DNA from: Rutidosis leptorrhynchoides
Taxonomy: Eukaryota > Streptophyta > Magnoliopsida > Asterales > Asteraceae
Assembly (NCBI RefSeq): GCF_046630445.1
Contig: NC_092336.1
Span: 507,999,501-508,063,500 of the forward strand
Direction: 5' to 3'
Length of the DNA stretch: 64,000 nucleotides
Every line of letters starts with the position of its first letter. The stretch's first letter is position 1. Below are positions 11,127 through 22,426 of this stretch, piece by piece. Made by a program: the position numbers and the translations under genes. The notes beneath the pieces are model-generated. The model worked only from the letters and a program-made list of their open reading frames with translations, was not told the DNA's origin and did not search any database.

Positions 11127-14032
11127 TGTAATGACCCGCACTTTTTCGATCGTTCTATACTTATAAGATTAATATTTACATAAATTAAACCTTACCAACA
11201 TGATAAGCAATCCAAATTGTTGAGATTTACGTTTTTGAAATGAGTTTTACACAACGTTTGACCGTCTAGTTTGACCGATGAAATCACGAACTATATAACA
11301 TATGATAATTATACGTTTGTGTATATATATGTATATATACATATTTAACATGATCTAAGAATGTTTTAATACCTCATTTTGTATTAATAACAATAAGTTA
11401 TAAGTATATTTTGAAACTACTAACTTAAGTTTTCAAAACGATAACCATACGTAACGTTATTTGGCATAAATACTTATGACCTATAATGTTTATACATATA
11501 TCGTATAAGTAATGTATTTAATCACTTTTTAAGGACTTAAATACATAAAACAATATAAGTGTATTCACAAAAGATAGCTATATTTGAATCTTCGTTCCGT
11601 TTTCACAAGATTTCTATACGTATATCTAGAGTATATGTACTCGTATCATACCTAGCTTCTATACATATTTACTATTGGTATATACACATCAAATCACCAC
11701 CAACCAGCCCTTGTTCATGCCTTATGTATAAGGTAATTAGAAATTGGATGCTAGCATTGAAAGTCATACAAAATAACAAAAGGAAAACTTGTCTTTGTCT
11801 CCTCCATTCACGTTTTTTTAAAGGGCAAGGAGTACTCCATTTTGATTCAACTTTCACTTCCATTTTCTAGCTAAAACACACACTCTTTCTTAACCCTTAA
11901 ACTCCATAACCATTCAGCAAGAAACCATGAAGATCTAGCCATAGAAACAAGCCTTAATCACCATAAGAAAACCCTTACAAAAACACTTCAAGAATCCTTT
12001 CCAAGAACACAAACTTACTTCCAATCTTTCATCCAATTCCATCACCCTTTTGGTTCTAGGTTCTTACTCCTCTTTTACAGCAATCTTGTCCAAGTAACTT
12101 GAGGTAGTAACTTTGTTCATAACCTTATTCGATTCATATATATATAGCTATCTTATTTTGTGGTATAAAATTTTAACAACAAGAACATAGTTTGAATGTT
12201 TTCAAACTTGTTTGCAAACTAAATAAATCCTTCTAACTTAACTTTTAAAATACTTCAAGACCTGTAATATAACTTAAATATATGCTAATTTGACAAGGTA
12301 TAACTTGTTTTTTTCAAAGAACACCTTAAAAACTGTTTTTACGACGTCGGAGTGCAACCGGGGGCTGTTTTGGGTTGGATAATTAAAAACCATCTTAAAC
12401 TTTGAATTGGAGGTTTATTTTCTGGAAAAATGATTTTTACTATGAATATGATAACACATAAAAATTTCATGATTTAACTCAAAGTATAAGTATTTTTAGA
12501 AAAATAATCATTTAAGGTTGTTTACATGATGGAAAATGATTAACTTCATAAGTTTCACTAAAGTTTGACCTATGACCTGTGATTTCGAATACAAACTAAG
12601 GTATTTACAGTTCATATTCTTAAAGAGGGACTCGATCCAAGGAAGTGGCAAGTTGAACCAACGAAAACGGAGTTGTAACGAAGAAACTACGACCAAAACA
12701 AAATCGGATATCCAAGACTAGTTTAGCTACGAAAATAATTGGAGAAAATTAAATAAATCACATCTTTTTAAAATAACATGATATTTTATATATATGTACT
12801 CATAATTTAATTTTATATGGTTCAGGATCACCCGTAAACAATACGAGAAGATTAATCATAAGATCCCATGATTGTACGCAACACGTCATTTGACAACACC
12901 GGTACTTTATGTACGCAACACGTCATTTGACAACACCGGTACCGTGGGTCAAGATTAATCTCGACCAATACATATACGATGGGGGTTTTATTTATTTCGT
13001 TGGGGGTTAATTAAACACCTAAAAATGAACCATTTAAAATTGAATTACTAACATCGGACTGCTAACTACGGACTAAGGAATTATTAAAAGTATTAAAAGT
13101 ATTATAAGTATATATATGTGACGATTGTTTAAAAAGAAAAGGTATTGATATATTATATGGATAGGTTCGTGATATCAATCGGAGACCAAGTCAAAATTAC
13201 ATATCTTCAAGACGAAAGTGAGTATATAGTCCCACTTTTAAACTCTAAGTATTTCGGGATGAGAATACATGTATTTTATGTTTTACGTTATGGACACAAG
13301 TAACTGAAAAATATATTCTACGTTGAGTTGTACCACTGGCATACTTCCCTGTAGCTTGGTAACTATTATTTACAGCGGTATTGTAAACGCGAATCCTGTT
13401 GATAGATCTATCGGGCCTGACAACCCCAACCGGACTGGACGACCAGTATTCAACGGTTGCACAGTACTTCATTTCGTAACTACACTTGGTACGGTGTAGT
13501 AAGATTTCATAATAAAGGGAATATGCGACGTGATTAAATGTTAAGTATGGTTACCAAGTGCTCAACCACTTAGAATATTTTTATTAAAATGTTTATATGT
13601 GAAATCTTGTGGTCTATATATATATTGCTGCCGGCATTAAACCTATATCTCACCAACTTTATGTTGACGTTTTAAACATGTCTATTCTCAGGTGATAATT
13701 AGAAGCTTCCGCTGCAACATGTTGAATTTAAACAAGATCTTGAGTATGCATATTTGTGTCAAAAATAAAACTGCATATCGGAGGATTTGTAATGTAAAAT
13801 ATGCTAGAAATCGTATTGTTATCATCACATGTAAAGTTTGTAAGTCTAAGATTATCGCTAAACGATAATCATCTTTTTATTGTCTAAAGCTTGTATTAAA
13901 ATAAGATTTATGGTTTGTAATGTAAAATAAATGCAGTTGTTCTTTTAAAAATGTCACATATAGAGGTCAATACCTCGCAATGAAATCATACATTATCTAA
14001 CTCGTTCTTATGGTTAAGGACGGGTTATGACA
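11127..14032 (+). repeat. 5' LTR of element B
   Basis: 2906 bp, TG...CA ends. It contains a 37 bp-period tandem duplication (TGTACGCAACACGTCATTTG units starting at 12873 and 12910) that is also in the 3' LTR, so it predates this insertion. No gene inside. Confidence 0.96.
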
Positions 14033-14034
14033 TG

Positions 14035-14046
14035 TGGTATCAGAGC
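14035..14046 (+). other. Primer binding site of B (initiator-Met tRNA)
   Basis: TGGTATCAGAGC lies two bases past the 5' LTR end and is the standard complement of the plant initiator-Met tRNA 3' end. Confidence 0.93.
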
Positions 14047-14221
14047 GGTGGTCTTAGGGAACCAGGTTTGCATTAGTGTGTCTAACCGAGAAGTCGTTAG
14101 GATACATTAGTGAGTCTGGACTTTGACCGGGTCCGATTTTAAAAACCATTGCTTATCATTGTTGGTTAAAATTTATATGTAAATATTATGTAGTACTAAT
14201 GGGTTAGTTGTTGTGTGATAG

Positions 14222-14674
14222 ATGTCGGGCTCAAAACTTATTATCACATTCAGCGACTCCGAATCAGAATCTTCAGATGGTGTTTCAGTCATTAACCTAT
14301 CCGATGACGAAAATAATATCTTTGGGGAAGACTCACAAATTCCGGATGAACCAACTATAAAGAACCCGGAAAGTGAACCCGAGGAGGAAAGTGAACCCGA
14401 GGAGGAAAGTGAACCCGAGGAAGAAATACAGGAAATTACGAAAGACAAGTTCGAACTAGGAAAGAAACGAAAGGCTAATGAATTAGAAAATTCAAATCTT
14501 GAGTTTAATAAGGATGATGTGGCACCAACTCCACTAGACACTACCACCCCTATTCCCGCTATTCCTATTCGTTCTATCCCGGCATCCAGTTCTTCAGTCC
14601 CACAGCCAAAATATAGGCAGACAGCCAGGATAAGCGTTAAGCGATTCTTTGAACCTAAACGTCCTAGAAAATAG
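14222..14674 (+). CDS. B: acidic leader ORF before gag (150 aa), function unknown
   Basis: An intact ORF in the leader of B, between PBS and gag. It starts at ATG 14222. The protein is Ser/Glu/Asp-rich at the N-terminus, has three tandem SEPEEE units (18 bp repeats, about 14369-14425), then basic clusters (GKKRKANE, and PKRPRK at the extreme end) that look like nuclear localisation signals, with a Thr/Pro/Ser-rich linker. No known domain is recognised. Because the interior is young, openness alone does not prove selection. It could be a leader protein of this Asteraceae-type Tekay family or a chance frame. Confidence 0.5.
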   Translation: MSGSKLIITFSDSESESSDGVSVINLSDDENNIFGEDSQIPDEPTIKNPESEPEEESEPEEESEPEEEIQEITKDKFELGKKRKANELENSNLEFNKDDVAPTPLDTTTPIPAIPIRSIPASSSSVPQPKYRQTARISVKRFFEPKRPRK

Positions 14675-15099
14675 ACCAAACGATGCGCTGCCGTATTAAA
14701 CCATGGGATCATATAATGTTTTGTATAATATTATTAGTGTGGTTTGCTTAATGTTCGATGTAAGATAAGCATATGTAAAATAGTGAAGTGTGAAATGCAA
14801 TAATTTTCCATGGTTAAGTATTATTTAGATGGTAGTAATTGATTCTGTACTATGCTATTAAGTATGGACATTAACGGGTAGGTACTACCCTAGATATAAT
14901 TATAAAACGCTAATAAGAAGAAAAGGCTTTTATAATAATACCTGGTTCATATTATTAATAAGCTATAATGTACTGTAAATATACACTACATCTATAATAT
15001 TCCATGTGAATAATTATTTTCTTTTCATTCTTATAGAAGAATATGGCGCGATTGAACCGAATGACGGAACAAGAAATCTAGGAACTCATCAATCAGCGA

Positions 15100-16815
15100 G
15101 TGAACGACAGAATGTTATGGGTCGAGGCTGCAAGAGGTGCTGCAGTTAACCCAAATCCTCGTGTGGGGTGCACTTACAAAACTTTTCAAGCTTGCAAGCC
15201 CTCATCATTCAGTGGAACAGAAGGACCGATCGGTTTAACCCGGTGGATAGAAAAGATGGAGACTGTGTTTAAAATAAGTGGTTGTGTTGAAAAGGACATG
15301 ACCAAGTATGCATCGTGCACTTTACAAGATAGTGCACTCACGTGGTGGAAAAATTATGTGAAGGCTGTAGGAGGAGATGTAGCTTATGATACTCCTTGGG
15401 AAGAATTCAAAACAATGTTAATCAACGAGTATTGTCCAAGGAACGAGGTTAGGAAGTTGGAAGATGAATTACGAAGTCTGAAGGTTATTGGTACTGAAAT
15501 CACCAACTATAATCAGCGATTCATGGAATTAGTTTTGCTATGTCCTGAATTGGTTCCAACCGAAGAACGGAAAATTGAAATGTACAAAGATGGTTTGCCC
15601 AAAAAGGTCAAGGCAAATGTTACAGCATCGAAACCTAAGACAATTCATGAAGCTATAACCATGGCAAATGAGCTAATGGATCAGGTCATCATGGATAAGA
15701 AAGTATCCAATACTGATGTGAAGGTATCAGGTAACAAAAGAAAGTGGAATGGAAATTATGATCGAGGTAACCAACAACAATCTTTTAAGAAACAAGAAAT
15801 CACGCAAGGTGCGGGTAGTGGTTTAAGCTTTGGTTATAAAGGACAAAATCCTTTATGCAACCGATGCCACAAACATCACTCTGGTTACTGTAATGTGGTA
15901 TGCAATAAATGTAATCGAAAGGGTCATCTTGCTGAAGATTGTAGGGCTCTCGTTACAAATACAAATGGTACCAAGACTTCTGCCACTAATGCAAATAGAA
16001 CTGCTTTGGCTACTGTTACTTGTTATGGATGTGGGAAACAGGGTCATTATAAGAGCCAGTGCCCGAATCCAGAGAAGAATATCGGACCTGCACGAGGGAG
16101 AGCATTTGTTATTAATGCTAGAGAGGCGTGTGAAGACCCGGAGCTTGTTACGGGTACGTTTACCATTAATAACTTATCCGCATCTATTATATTTGATACT
16201 GGTGCTGATAGAAGTTACGTGTGTAGAGACTTTCACGCTAAATTAAATTGTTCATCATTACCTCTAGATGCTAAGTACATGATTGAGTTAGCTAATGGTA
16301 AACTAATTAAAGCTGATAAAATTTGCCGTGATTGTAAAATAAATTTAGCCGGAGAAACATTTAAGATTGATTTAATACCCGTAGAATTAGGAAGTTTTGA
16401 TGTAATAATCGGCATGGACTGGATGTCCAAGATAGGAGCTGAAGTTGTGTGCGCCAAGAAGGCAATTCGCATTCCTCGTAAGGATAAAACGCCAGTAATG
16501 ATTTATGGAGAGAAGGGTAACTCAAAGCTAAAACTCATTAGTTATTCGAAAGCTCAAAAGTGCTTGAAGAAAGGGTGCTATGCTATCTTAGCACATGTTA
16601 ATAAAGTCGAAAAGAAAGAAAAAGAGAAGTGCATCAATGACGTGCCTGTGGCAAGAGATTTTCCTGAAGTATTTCCGGAAGAGTTGCCGGGATTACCTCC
16701 ATTTAGATCTGTAGAATTTCAAATAGATCTTGTACCAGGAGCTGCACCGGTTGCCCGTGCTCCATATAGACTTGCACCGTCCGAGTTAAAAGAACTTCAG
16801 AGTCAGTTAAAATAA
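15100..16815 (+). CDS. B: gag and protease
   Basis: Gag matrix/capsid region (FSGTEGPIGLTRWIEKMETVF, WWKNYVKAVGG, Retrotrans_gag type) at residues 20-210, two CCHC zinc knuckles (CNKCNRKGHLAEDC and CYGCGKQGHYKSQC), then the retropepsin (IIFDTGADRSYV, and DVIIGMDWM). The segment runs into the start of RT (PYRLAPSELKELQSQL). The natural gag start is slightly upstream, near 15043. The products form the particle and process the polyprotein. Confidence 0.9.
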   Translation: MNDRMLWVEAARGAAVNPNPRVGCTYKTFQACKPSSFSGTEGPIGLTRWIEKMETVFKISGCVEKDMTKYASCTLQDSALTWWKNYVKAVGGDVAYDTPWEEFKTMLINEYCPRNEVRKLEDELRSLKVIGTEITNYNQRFMELVLLCPELVPTEERKIEMYKDGLPKKVKANVTASKPKTIHEAITMANELMDQVIMDKKVSNTDVKVSGNKRKWNGNYDRGNQQQSFKKQEITQGAGSGLSFGYKGQNPLCNRCHKHHSGYCNVVCNKCNRKGHLAEDCRALVTNTNGTKTSATNANRTALATVTCYGCGKQGHYKSQCPNPEKNIGPARGRAFVINAREACEDPELVTGTFTINNLSASIIFDTGADRSYVCRDFHAKLNCSSLPLDAKYMIELANGKLIKADKICRDCKINLAGETFKIDLIPVELGSFDVIIGMDWMSKIGAEVVCAKKAIRIPRKDKTPVMIYGEKGNSKLKLISYSKAQKCLKKGCYAILAHVNKVEKKEKEKCINDVPVARDFPEVFPEELPGLPPFRSVEFQIDLVPGAAPVARAPYRLAPSELKELQSQLK

Positions 16816-16902
16816 TTACTGGATCGTGGATTCATACGTCCAAGTACTTCACCGTGGGGAGCTCCAATTTTATTCGTCAAGAAGAAAGACGGATCTTTCC
16901 GA

Positions 16903-19473
16903 ATGTGTATAGATTATCGTGAATTAAATAAGTTAACTATCAAGAATCGGTATCCACTACCGAGAATTGACGACTTATTTGATCAACTCCAAGGATCATG
17001 TGTGTACTCGAAAATTGACCTAAGATCAGGCTATCATCAATTACGTGTCAAAGAAGAAGATATACCGAAAACTACTTTTCGGACACGCTACGGTCATTAC
17101 GAATTTTTGGTCATGCCGTTTGGATTGACGAATGCGCCAGCTGTATTCATGGACCTCATGAATCGAGTTTGTAGTCCATATTTAGATAAGTTTGTTATCG
17201 TTTTCATTGATGATATTCTTATCTATTCCAAGAGTGAGCAAGAGCATGAGCAGCATTTAAGGTTGATATTAGAGTTGTTAAGAAAAGAACAGCTATATGC
17301 TAAATTTTCTAAATGTGCTTTCTGGTTGAAAGAAGTGCAATTTCTTGGCCATGTTGTTAGTAGCAAAGGAATTCAGGTTGATCCAGCAAAAATTGAAGCC
17401 ATTGAAAAATGGGAGACTCCTAAGACACCAATGCAGATACGCCAATTTTTGGGTTTAGCCGGTTATTATAGAAGGTTTATTCAAGATTTTTCCCGAATAG
17501 CTAAGCCGTTGACAGCGTTAACGCAAAAAGGGAAGAAATATGAATGGACTTCTGAGCAGGAGAGTGCATTTCAATTACTGAAAAAGAAGTTGACTACGGC
17601 GCCTATTTTATCGTTACCAGAAGGGAACGATGATTTTGAAATATATTGTGACGCTTCGCGACAAGGTTTTGGTTGCGTTCTTATGCAACGGAAGAAAGTT
17701 ATTGCATACGCATCCCGACAATTGAAGATTCACGAGCGGAATTATACGACGCATGATCTAGAATTGGGAGCAGTCGTGTTTGCATTGAAGATGTGGAGAC
17801 ACTACTTGTATGGGGTTAAATGCACTGTGTTTACTGATCATAAAAGTCTTCAACATATTTTTGATCAGAAACAGTTGAACATGAGGCAACATAGGTGGGT
17901 CGAGCTGATAAACGACTATGATTGTGAAATTCGTTATCATCCCGGGAAAGCGAATGTGGTGGCTGACGCACTAAGCAGAAAGGAACGAGAACCAATTCGA
18001 GTACGAGCGATGAACATAAAAATTCGCATGAATCTCAACTCACAAATCAAAGAAGTTCAACGAGAAGCACTTACTAAAGAAAATATAGGAAATGAAATAA
18101 TGAAGAAGTATGAGAAGCAACTCGTTATGCGGGAAGATGGAATTCGATATTTTGCAAATCGTATTTGGGTACCAAAGTTGGGTGGATTAAGGAAGTTGAT
18201 ATTGAACGAGGCACATAAGACAAGATATTCGATACATCCTGGAGTTGGAAAGATGTACCAAGATCTTAAGACACATTATTGGTGGCCTAATTTAAAGACA
18301 GACGTTGCAACATATGTTGGGGAGTGTTTAACTTGTTCCAAAGTCAAAGCAGAACACCAGAAGCCGTCAGGGTTACTTCAACAACCAGAAATTCCAGAAT
18401 GGAAATGGGACGGTATTACCATGGATTTCATCATGAAGTTACCAAAGACTGCCTGGGGATACGACACCATTTGGGTAATTGTTGATCGTCTTACCAAATC
18501 TGCACATTTCTTGCCTATAAAGGAAACAGATAGAATGGAGAAATTATTACGATTATATATAAAGGAAATAGTTTCAAGGCATGGAATACCTATTTCCATT
18601 ATATCTGATCGTGATAGTAGATTTACCTCAAAGTTCTGGCAATCACTACAGGAGGCACTAGGAACTCGTTTGGATATGAGCACCGCATATCATCCGCAAA
18701 CCGACGGGCAGAGTGAAAGAACAATTCAGACTCTTGAAGACATGCTCAGGGCATGTGTGATCGATTTTGGAAACGGATGGGATAAATATCTACCATTAGC
18801 AGAATTCTCGTATAATAATAGTTATCATGCGAGCATTAAAGCTGCGCCATTCGAAGCATTGTACGGAAGGAAGTGTAGATCTCCTATTTGTTGGAATGAA
18901 GTAGGAGATCGACAATTAACTGGTCCCGAGATCATACACGAAACGACTGAGAAGATAGTACAAATCAAGGAGAGATTGAAAACAGCCCGTAGTCGCCAAA
19001 AGAGCTACGCCGATGTTCGAAGGAAACCATTAGAGTTTCAGATCAGTGACATGATTATGTTAAAGGTGTCACCTTGGAAAGGTGTAATAAGTTTTGGAAA
19101 AAGGGGTAAACTAAACCCAAGGTATGTAGGCCCGTTCAAGATTATCGAACGCATTGGACCGGTAGCTTATCGACTCGAGTTACCGCAACAACTCGCCGGA
19201 GTACATAATACATTTCACGTCTCGAACCTTAAGAAGTGTCTTGCAAAGGAAGACCTCACCATTCCTCTTGAAGAAATCCATGTCGACGAGAAACTACAAT
19301 TTGTAGAAGAACCAGTCGAAATCATGGACCGTGAAGTTAAACGGCTCAAGCAGAGCAACATACCGATCGTTAAGGTTCGTTGGAATGCTCGAAGGGGTCC
19401 CGAGTTTACTTGGGAACGAGAGGATCAAATGAAACAAAAATATCCACACTTGTTTTCCGATGACGCAAAATAG
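16903..19473 (+). CDS. B: RT, RNase H, integrase and chromodomain-like C-terminus
   Basis: 856 residues. RT carries [49 protein letters not shown] and catalytic [11 protein letters not shown]. RNase H carries [15 protein letters not shown], and [11 protein letters not shown]. The integrase zinc region is [18 protein letters not shown]...CLTC, followed by the core with [44 protein letters not shown]. The GPF region ([11 protein letters not shown]) and a chromodomain-like tail ([21 protein letters not shown]) follow. The tail is typical of chromoviruses and is thought to guide integration to marked chromatin. Confidence 0.94.
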   Translation: MCIDYRELNKLTIKNRYPLPRIDDLFDQLQGSCVYSKIDLRSGYHQLRVKEEDIPKTTFRTRYGHYEFLVMPFGLTNAPAVFMDLMNRVCSPYLDKFVIVFIDDILIYSKSEQEHEQHLRLILELLRKEQLYAKFSKCAFWLKEVQFLGHVVSSKGIQVDPAKIEAIEKWETPKTPMQIRQFLGLAGYYRRFIQDFSRIAKPLTALTQKGKKYEWTSEQESAFQLLKKKLTTAPILSLPEGNDDFEIYCDASRQGFGCVLMQRKKVIAYASRQLKIHERNYTTHDLELGAVVFALKMWRHYLYGVKCTVFTDHKSLQHIFDQKQLNMRQHRWVELINDYDCEIRYHPGKANVVADALSRKEREPIRVRAMNIKIRMNLNSQIKEVQREALTKENIGNEIMKKYEKQLVMREDGIRYFANRIWVPKLGGLRKLILNEAHKTRYSIHPGVGKMYQDLKTHYWWPNLKTDVATYVGECLTCSKVKAEHQKPSGLLQQPEIPEWKWDGITMDFIMKLPKTAWGYDTIWVIVDRLTKSAHFLPIKETDRMEKLLRLYIKEIVSRHGIPISIISDRDSRFTSKFWQSLQEALGTRLDMSTAYHPQTDGQSERTIQTLEDMLRACVIDFGNGWDKYLPLAEFSYNNSYHASIKAAPFEALYGRKCRSPICWNEVGDRQLTGPEIIHETTEKIVQIKERLKTARSRQKSYADVRRKPLEFQISDMIMLKVSPWKGVISFGKRGKLNPRYVGPFKIIERIGPVAYRLELPQQLAGVHNTFHVSNLKKCLAKEDLTIPLEEIHVDEKLQFVEEPVEIMDREVKRLKQSNIPIVKVRWNARRGPEFTWEREDQMKQKYPHLFSDDAK

Positions 19474-19484
19474 GTACAATTTTA

Positions 19485-19520
19485 AAATTTCGGGACGAAA
19501 TTTATTTAACGGGTAGGTAC
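19485..19520 (+). other. B: polypurine tract region
   Basis: The sequence ATTTCGGGACGAAATT...AACGGGTAGGTAC directly before the 3' LTR is the usual Tekay-type plus-strand priming region. Confidence 0.7.
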
Positions 19521-22426
19521 TGTAATGACCCGCACTTTTTCGATCGTTCTATACTTATAAGATTAATATTTACATAAATTAAACCTTACCAACATGATAA
19601 GCAATCCAAATTGTTGAGATTTACGTTTTTGAAATGAGTTTTACACAACGTTTGACCGTCTAGTTTGACCGATGATATCACGAACTATATAACATATGAT
19701 AATTATACGTTTGTGTATATATATGTATATATACATATTTAACATGATCTAATAATGTTGTAATACCTCATTTTGTATTAATAACAATAAGTTATAAGTA
19801 TATTTTGAAACTACTAACTTAAGTTTTCAAAACGATAACCATACGTAACGTTATTTGACATAAATACTTATGACCTATAATGTTTATACATATATCGTAT
19901 AAGTAATGTATTTAATCACTTTTTAAGGACTTAAATACATAAAACAATATAAGTGTATTCACAAAAGATAGCTATATTTGAATCCTCGTTCCGTTTTCAC
20001 AAGATTTCTATACGTATATCTAGAGTATATGTACTCGTATCATACCTAGCTTCTATACGTATTTACTATTGATATATACACATCAAATCACCACCAACCA
20101 GCCCTTGTTCATGCCTTATGTATAAGGTAATTAGAAATTGGATGCTAGCATTGAAAGTCATACAAAATAACAAAAGGAAAACTTGTCTTTGTCTCCCCCA
20201 TTCACGTTTTTTTAAAGGGCAAGGAGTACTCCATTTTGATTCAACTTTCACTTCCATTTTCTAGCTAAAACACACACTCTTTCTTAACCCTTAAACTCCA
20301 TAACCATTCAGCAAGAAACCATGAAGATCTAGCCATAGAAACAAGCCTTAATCACCATAAGAAAACCCTTACAAAAACACTTCAAGAATCCTTTCCAAGA
20401 ACACAAACTTACTTCCAATCTTTCATCCAATTCCATCACCCTTTTGGTTCTAGGTTCTTACTCCTCTTTTACAGCAATCTTGTCCAAGTAACTTGAGGTA
20501 GTAACTTTGTTCATAACCTTATTCGATTCATATATATATAGCTATCTTATTTTGTGGTATAAAATTTTAACAACAAGAACATAGTTTGAATGTTTTCAAA
20601 CTTGTTTGCAAACTAAATAGATCCTTCTAACTTAACTTTTAAAATACTTCAAGACCTGTAATATAACTTAAATATATGCTAATTTAACAAGGTATAACTT
20701 GTTTTTTTCAAAGAACACCTTAAAAACTGTTTTTACGACGTCGGAGTGCAACCGGGGGCTGTTTTGGGTTGGATAATTAAAAACCATCTTAAACTTTGAA
20801 TTGGAGGTTTATTTTCTGGAAAAATGATTTTTACTATGAATATGATAACACATAAAAATTTCATGATTTAACTCAAAGTATAAGTATTTTTAGAAAAATA
20901 ATCATTTAAGGTTGTTTACATGATGGAAAATGATTAACTTCATAAGTTTCACTAAAGTTTGACCTATGACCTGTGATTTTGAATACAAACTAAGGTATTT
21001 ACAGTTCATATTCTTAAATAGGGACTCGATCCAAGGAAGTGGCAAGTTGAACCAACGAAAACGGAGTTGTAACGAAGAAACTACGACCAAAACAAAATCG
21101 GATATCCAAGACTAGTTTAGCTACGAAAATAATTGGAGAAAATTAAATAAATCACATCTTTTTAAAATAACATGATATTTTATATATATGTACTCATAAT
21201 TTAATTTTATATGGTTCAGGATCACCCGTAAACAATACGAGAAGATTAATCATAAGATCCCATGATTGTACGCAACACGTCATTTGACAACACCGGTACT
21301 TTATGTACGCAACACGTCATTTGACAACACCGGTACCGTGGGTCAAGATTAATCTCGACCAATATATATACGATGGGGGTTTTATTTATTTCGTTGGGGG
21401 TTAATTAAACACCTAAAAATGAACCATTTAAAATTGAATTACTAACATCGGACTGCTAACTACGGACTAAGGAATTATTAAAAGTATTAAAAGTATTATA
21501 AGTATATATATGTGACGATTGTTTAAAAAGAAAAGGTATTGATATATTATATGGATAGGTTCGTGATATCAATCGGAGACCAAGTCAAAATTACATATCT
21601 TCAAGACGAAAGTGAGTATATAGTCCCACTTTTAAACTCTAAGTATTTCGGGATGAGAATACATGTATTTTATGTTTTACGTTATGGACACAAGTAACTG
21701 AAAAATATATTCTACGTTGAGTTGTACCACTGGCATACTTCCCTGTAGCTTGGTAACTATTATTTACAGCGGTATTGTAAACGCGAATCCTGTTGATAGA
21801 TCTATCGGGCCTGACAACCCCAACCGGACTGGACGACCAGTATTCAACGGTTGCACAGTACTTCGTTTCGTAACTACACTTGGTACGGTGTAGTAAGATT
21901 TCATAATAAAGGGAATATGCGACGTGATTAAATGTTAAGTATGGTTACCAAGTGCTCAACCACTTAGAATATTTTTATTAAAATGTTTATATGTGAAATC
22001 TTGTGGTCTATATATATATTGCTGCCGGCATTAAACCTATATCTCACCAACTTTATGTTGACGTTTTAAACATGTCTATTCTCAGGTGATAATTAGAAGC
22101 TTCCGCTGCAACATGTTGAATTTAAACAAGATCTTGAGTATGCATATTTGTGTCAAAAATAAAACTGCATATCGGAGGATTTGTAATGTAAAATATGCTA
22201 GAAATCGTATTGTTATCATCACATGTAAAGTTTGTAAGTCTAAGATTATCGCTAAACGATAATCATCTTTTTATTGTCTAAAGCTTGTATTAAAATAAGA
22301 GTTATGGTTTGTAATGTAAAATAAATACAGTTGTTCTTTTAAAAATGTCGCATATAGAGGTCAATACCTCGCAATGAAATCATACGTTATCTAACTCGTT
22401 CTTATGGTTAAGGACGGGTTATGACA
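19521..22426 (+). repeat. 3' LTR of element B
   Basis: 2906 bp, same ends as the 5' LTR, about 0.65% different from it by eye. Followed directly by CAATA (22427-22431), the right copy of the target duplication, and then by the continuing gag-pol of A. Confidence 0.96.

Larger units (their letters stand above)
11127..22426 (+). mobile_element. Tekay-type chromovirus B (Ty3 LTR retrotransposon) inside element A
   Basis: Two LTRs of identical length (2906 bp) run from TGTAATGACCCGCAC to GGGTTATGACA and bound a 5.5 kb interior. The 5 bp target duplication CAATA is at 11122-11126 and 22427-22431. The PBS matches initiator-Met tRNA. Gag with zinc knuckles, protease, RT, RNase H, integrase and a C-terminal chromodomain-like segment follow in order, as in the Tekay/Del lineage. 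The LTRs differ at about 19 sites by eye (0.65%), so the insertion is a few hundred thousand years old at a grass-like rate. It looks complete in parts, with about two breaks in gag-pol. The interior can be read across the element, so A must be older. Confidence 0.96.

Noticed and set aside
14173-14712. 179-codon frame antisense to the B leader ORF
   Set aside because: Ser/Gly-rich antisense of the SEPEEE repeats; no independent support.
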